Shown here piece after piece: positions 60,815 through 64,000 of a DNA stretch of 64,000 bases; position 1 is the stretch's first letter, and each line of letters opens with the position of its first letter. Both the position numbers and the translations under genes were made by a program. The stretch covers positions 124,001 to 188,000 of the forward strand of contig WACJ01000412.1 of assembly GCA_008973525.1 (NCBI GenBank), read 5' to 3'. The DNA is from Stenopsyche tienmushanensis. Lineage: Eukaryota > Arthropoda > Insecta > Trichoptera > Stenopsychidae. A model generated the notes under the pieces. It searched no databases. It saw only the letters and a list, made by a program, of their open reading frames with translations, and had not been told where the DNA came from.

Positions 60815-61135
60815 TTACATCGCCGGTAGGGATATCATCATCATGCTATACAGTACATATATATTTTATAAAATTGTTATATTAACCTATCCCTACCGGT
60901 GATGTATTTACTACACCTCGACTCTAATAATGGGAATATCGATATGAAATATAATAGATACGGGATTCAGAATTGTTGTATTCCTCCGTAACATAATTAT
61001 GAATTGCATCAAAGTATTATAGTATGTAAGTTTTCATCTGCAGCGACGAAAATAAATAATTTGTCAGGAAATCGGGAATTTTGCGAGTTTTAGTCCGTGT
61101 CTCAGCATCCGGGCGCATTTATAAACGTTGGGTAT
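60815..61135 (+). repeat. Family A repeat, copy 3, with a short inverted repeat at its head
   Basis: ACATCGCCGGTAGGGATA at about 60820-60837 is the near inverse of TATCCCTACCGGTGATGT at about 60890-60907, around a loop of about 50 bp. The rest follows the 47400-47640 copy (CTCGACTCTAATAATGGGAA, TTCATCTGCAGCGACG, GCATCCGGGCGCATTT). Confidence 0.65.
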
Positions 61136-63605
61136 TGGTGTATGTATTTGAAATGCGATTAAATGATCACATTTTATTGGAAAATCGTATATAATCTGAT
61201 ATTTTGTTTGTAGAAACATGTTGGCAACCTCTGATGTTAATCGAAAATATAATAACTTTCTCCTTATGTGGTCTACCTAAAGCAATAATCTAAAATCTAA
61301 GCTACTTATCTTTCAAATGCATAATTAATTCAAATACATAACTGTAGACAAAGTCATAAAATGAAAATATGTAAAAGCGAGAAATATGGAAATACATTTT
61401 CTGCTATTTCTTAATATTGACTTCATTGAATTTTAAATGAGCTTAATAAGGATTTCGTAATCAATTAAAGGTTTTAAGTTTTTGAAAATACTGCCCAAGC
61501 CCAAGCGAAATGATTTAATTAAATGATTAAAACTATTCGTTTGTAAGATGATCATCAGTCAATCAAATCATCACTGACGCTATAGCATAAGTATTAAATG
61601 AATACTAATATCAATCAATATCTATATCTGCAACATAACAATGAAAAATAAAATCCTAACAAAATGTAATGGCAACCACAACATCCTCTTAACTCATCTT
61701 CATCGGGCATACACACAATTATTTGGCATTGTTTCCGTCGATCGTTTAAGTAAGAAAGCGATAAAAAATGCAGATTTATCACGATTTAATACCGCTTTCG
61801 AATTTCGTCTGCGCGCGCATCTTTGCATGCTAGAAAAAATTTATTTATTTATATTTTAATATGGCATTGTCGTGATTTTATATATAAATACAGCATAAAT
61901 TACGATCGAAATGATTAATTATTCTATAAACCGGTTCTGAAAATTAAATACTAAAATACGGGCAATGTCCAACGACTGATTCTGGAATATCGAAATTGTG
62001 AGCTAGGTTGGCTAAAAAATTAGACTTTGAACCCGCAGAATCCATATCAGAGACACTCAATCTTTGCGAAAATATTAAGATTATTTGGATGGATTTTGGA
62101 TATCAAATCAAAAGGTAAGTTTCAAATTTCAAATAATAAAAAAGCTCGCAGGATCTGGTGACATGGTATTATTTGATATCGGCGTGAAATCCGAGTTGCA
62201 TTCGCAGTATTAAACGACCCTTATCAAAAACCTGTTGGATTTCAAGCCTCCACGGGGTGAATAAATTCGATAGATGAAAAGAGATGTACAACAGATGATG
62301 AAAAATTCCGAAGCAGTTTACGATGGTATTGTTAACATTTTCGATTGCAACATCACTGAATTATCTCTCTAAATTAACAATGCAAGCTGATAATAAACAG
62401 CGAGAAAAAAATTCGATGACTATAAGCCATCTGATGATTAACATAGAAATATGACATGTGCATGCTTCGATAAAGGCATGTAATTTCGCAAAATTAACCA
62501 CAATCGCGAAAATCGATTGCCTCACGCGGATCCCAAGTGCCGTCTGAAGATGACATATCTTCCAGCCCGATAAGGTCATCTTAAATTATCGCATTAAGTA
62601 AGGTCGAGCCCTCCCACTCGCCTCCTCACGGGAGATGAACGCCTTGAAGTCGATGCCTTGGAAATTCCGGATAATCTACATAAAACGGACGAACATTTTC
62701 AAAATCGAAAAATCTCATCAATCGGATACCTGAGAGACCGTCTATACGTATTTTCGATCGTTTCAGCGAGCTTTTGCAAGAAAAATAATGTTATGAGCGC
62801 CATGGAGCAACCTTGGCGGAAGAATGTCCACCTTGGGAAAAATAACAAAGTTATTCAACGCTGTATAAATTCAAAAGCAAGTTACATATACGGTAACCAA
62901 TATATTGGAAACTACCAAAATTGACCGGCTTTAAAAACCGCTTTTCCATGCAAATTTGGCATTAATTCGGTTCAAGAGACGCGCGCAAGGCTAAATTGTG
63001 ATGTGTTGGTCTGATTGCAGTATCAGAATTTTTCTCTCCAAAAACGCATATCTTTAATCATCGATGGTGTTTAACAAACCCTGCTCCATTATGACTGAGC
63101 GAACTTCATGGCTGAAATCCAATAGTTGATACTAACAAGGTTACCTTGGTGTCCCCCTCGGCTTTCAATGAAATAAAGACATGTTGTGGAATATCAAAAA
63201 TGCCACACCGAGTATCCCTCGGAGATCAATGGAGGACATTTTGAAACATTCAACGATCCAATAAAACTCTACGATCCTCCATTTTGGGATGCTGTGTATT
63301 CGCACAGATAGTGCTAAAATATTTACCACAATGCAGTGTGGCTATTTAAAAACTAAACAAAGAAATCGATGGACATTTATATAATTACATTGTTTATCGT
63401 TCATGCTATATTTTTTACAATAATTGCTTCTTATTATCATATTAACTCTTTACGGTATGAAGCACCTATGACAAGTATCTAACTATACTATTATAAAAGC
63501 AATATATTAAATATTATTATAATGAATATTTAAAAATAATATACGAAGATAATCCCAAAAGTGCCCGACTTAACGTATAGAAGAAGGTTTTTTTTTTTTA
63601 AATAT
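61136..63605. other. Non-coding stretch, no gene recognised
   Basis: Only short open frames, no domain, no bounded repeat recognised. Confidence 0.35.
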
Positions 63606-63609
63606 TACT

Positions 63610-64000
63610 AATACTATGATATGTATTTGGTACACCATATGAAATTCTGAACCCCGTATCTATTATATTTCATATCGACATTCCCATTATTAGAGTCGAG
63701 TAAATACATTGTGATGAAAGAAATGTTAAACGAGATCGTATGAGCTTCCAAGACGAATAACACAGTGGTCGACTAAATGAGTTAACCACCCCAGAAATGA
63801 TGAAGAAAATCTACAAATATGTTTGCTCACAATGAAACAAATACTACGTAGTGATGATGTTTCAATGTGAGTGTTTGGCGATGTTTCACAGAGCGCAACA
63901 TAAATGAGTAAGATAGTTAAATATAAATTTTTTTATGGTTAAGGAGGGATCATCTGTGTAAGATAGCCTCTGAGGGATCTTCGGTGATCGTACAGATCAT
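63610..64000 (-). repeat. Family A-B composite repeat, second copy, cut by the window end
   Basis: Starts ATGATATGTATTTGGTACAC and has the family A core, then GAAAGAAATGTTAAACGAGA, CACAGTGGTCGACTAAATGA, and from about 63900 family B sequence (TAAATATAAATTTTTTTATGG, GCCTCTGAGGGATCTTCGGT, GATCGTACAGATCAT). It parallels 35952-36530 block for block. Confidence 0.6.

Overview
This is AT-rich animal genomic DNA, most likely from an insect. It holds two intron-rich conserved metazoan genes with short GT-AG introns, separated by long stretches of decayed transposable elements. The element types seen are mariner, piggyBac-like, pogo/Tigger-like, hAT, Merlin-like, an R1-type non-LTR element, RTE-type 3' tails, and several unnamed repeats. 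There are no operons, ribosome binding sites, CRISPR arrays or rRNA genes, and I recognised no tRNA. I cannot fix the insect order from sequence alone.

Layout. (1) 1-16064: no conserved coding exon recognised. This is probably part of the long first intron or upstream region of calsyntenin. It carries a pogo-like MITE family, two TTAA-flanked piggyBac-like MITEs, a broken R1-clade retrotransposon, a broken piggyBac-like transposase with a mariner scrap beside it, and a hAT-like MITE. (2) 16065-21751, plus strand: 19 exons of calsyntenin (cadherin repeats, LamG domain, one membrane helix, acidic tail with two kinesin-light-chain-type W-D motifs). The signal-peptide exon was not found. The next-to-last intron contains a dead mariner that ends in a 22-nt inverted duplication. 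(3) 21752-31740: about 10 kb of AT-rich 3'UTR and intergenic DNA with a broken hAT transposase and an RTE-tailed repeat. (4) 31741-39234, minus strand: a complete 16-exon TMCC-family gene (ER membrane coiled-coil protein; 709 codons plus stop when all exons are used). It has two frame-neutral exons, one of 75 nt and one of 21 nt. (5) 39692-40375, minus strand: the last exon of an unrecognised basic protein, ending 457 bp upstream of the TMCC start codon. (6) 40400-64000: no conserved gene recognised. This part is dominated by repeats: several mariner fragments, an internally deleted mariner with perfect terminal repeats, a Tigger-like remnant with a MITE nested in it, a TTAA element with internal palindromes, and six copies of an unnamed repeat, two of them joined to the same hAT-like repeat.

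Calsyntenin and TMCC are convergent and sit about 10 kb apart. Both are membrane proteins of the secretory pathway, but nothing in the sequence shows that they work together. The best-supported new observations are the symmetric exons in TMCC, the altered second W-D motif of calsyntenin and the transposon-filled intron between its two W-D motifs, the hairpin at the mariner break, and the repeat families with defined ends. I see no complete new biological system here.
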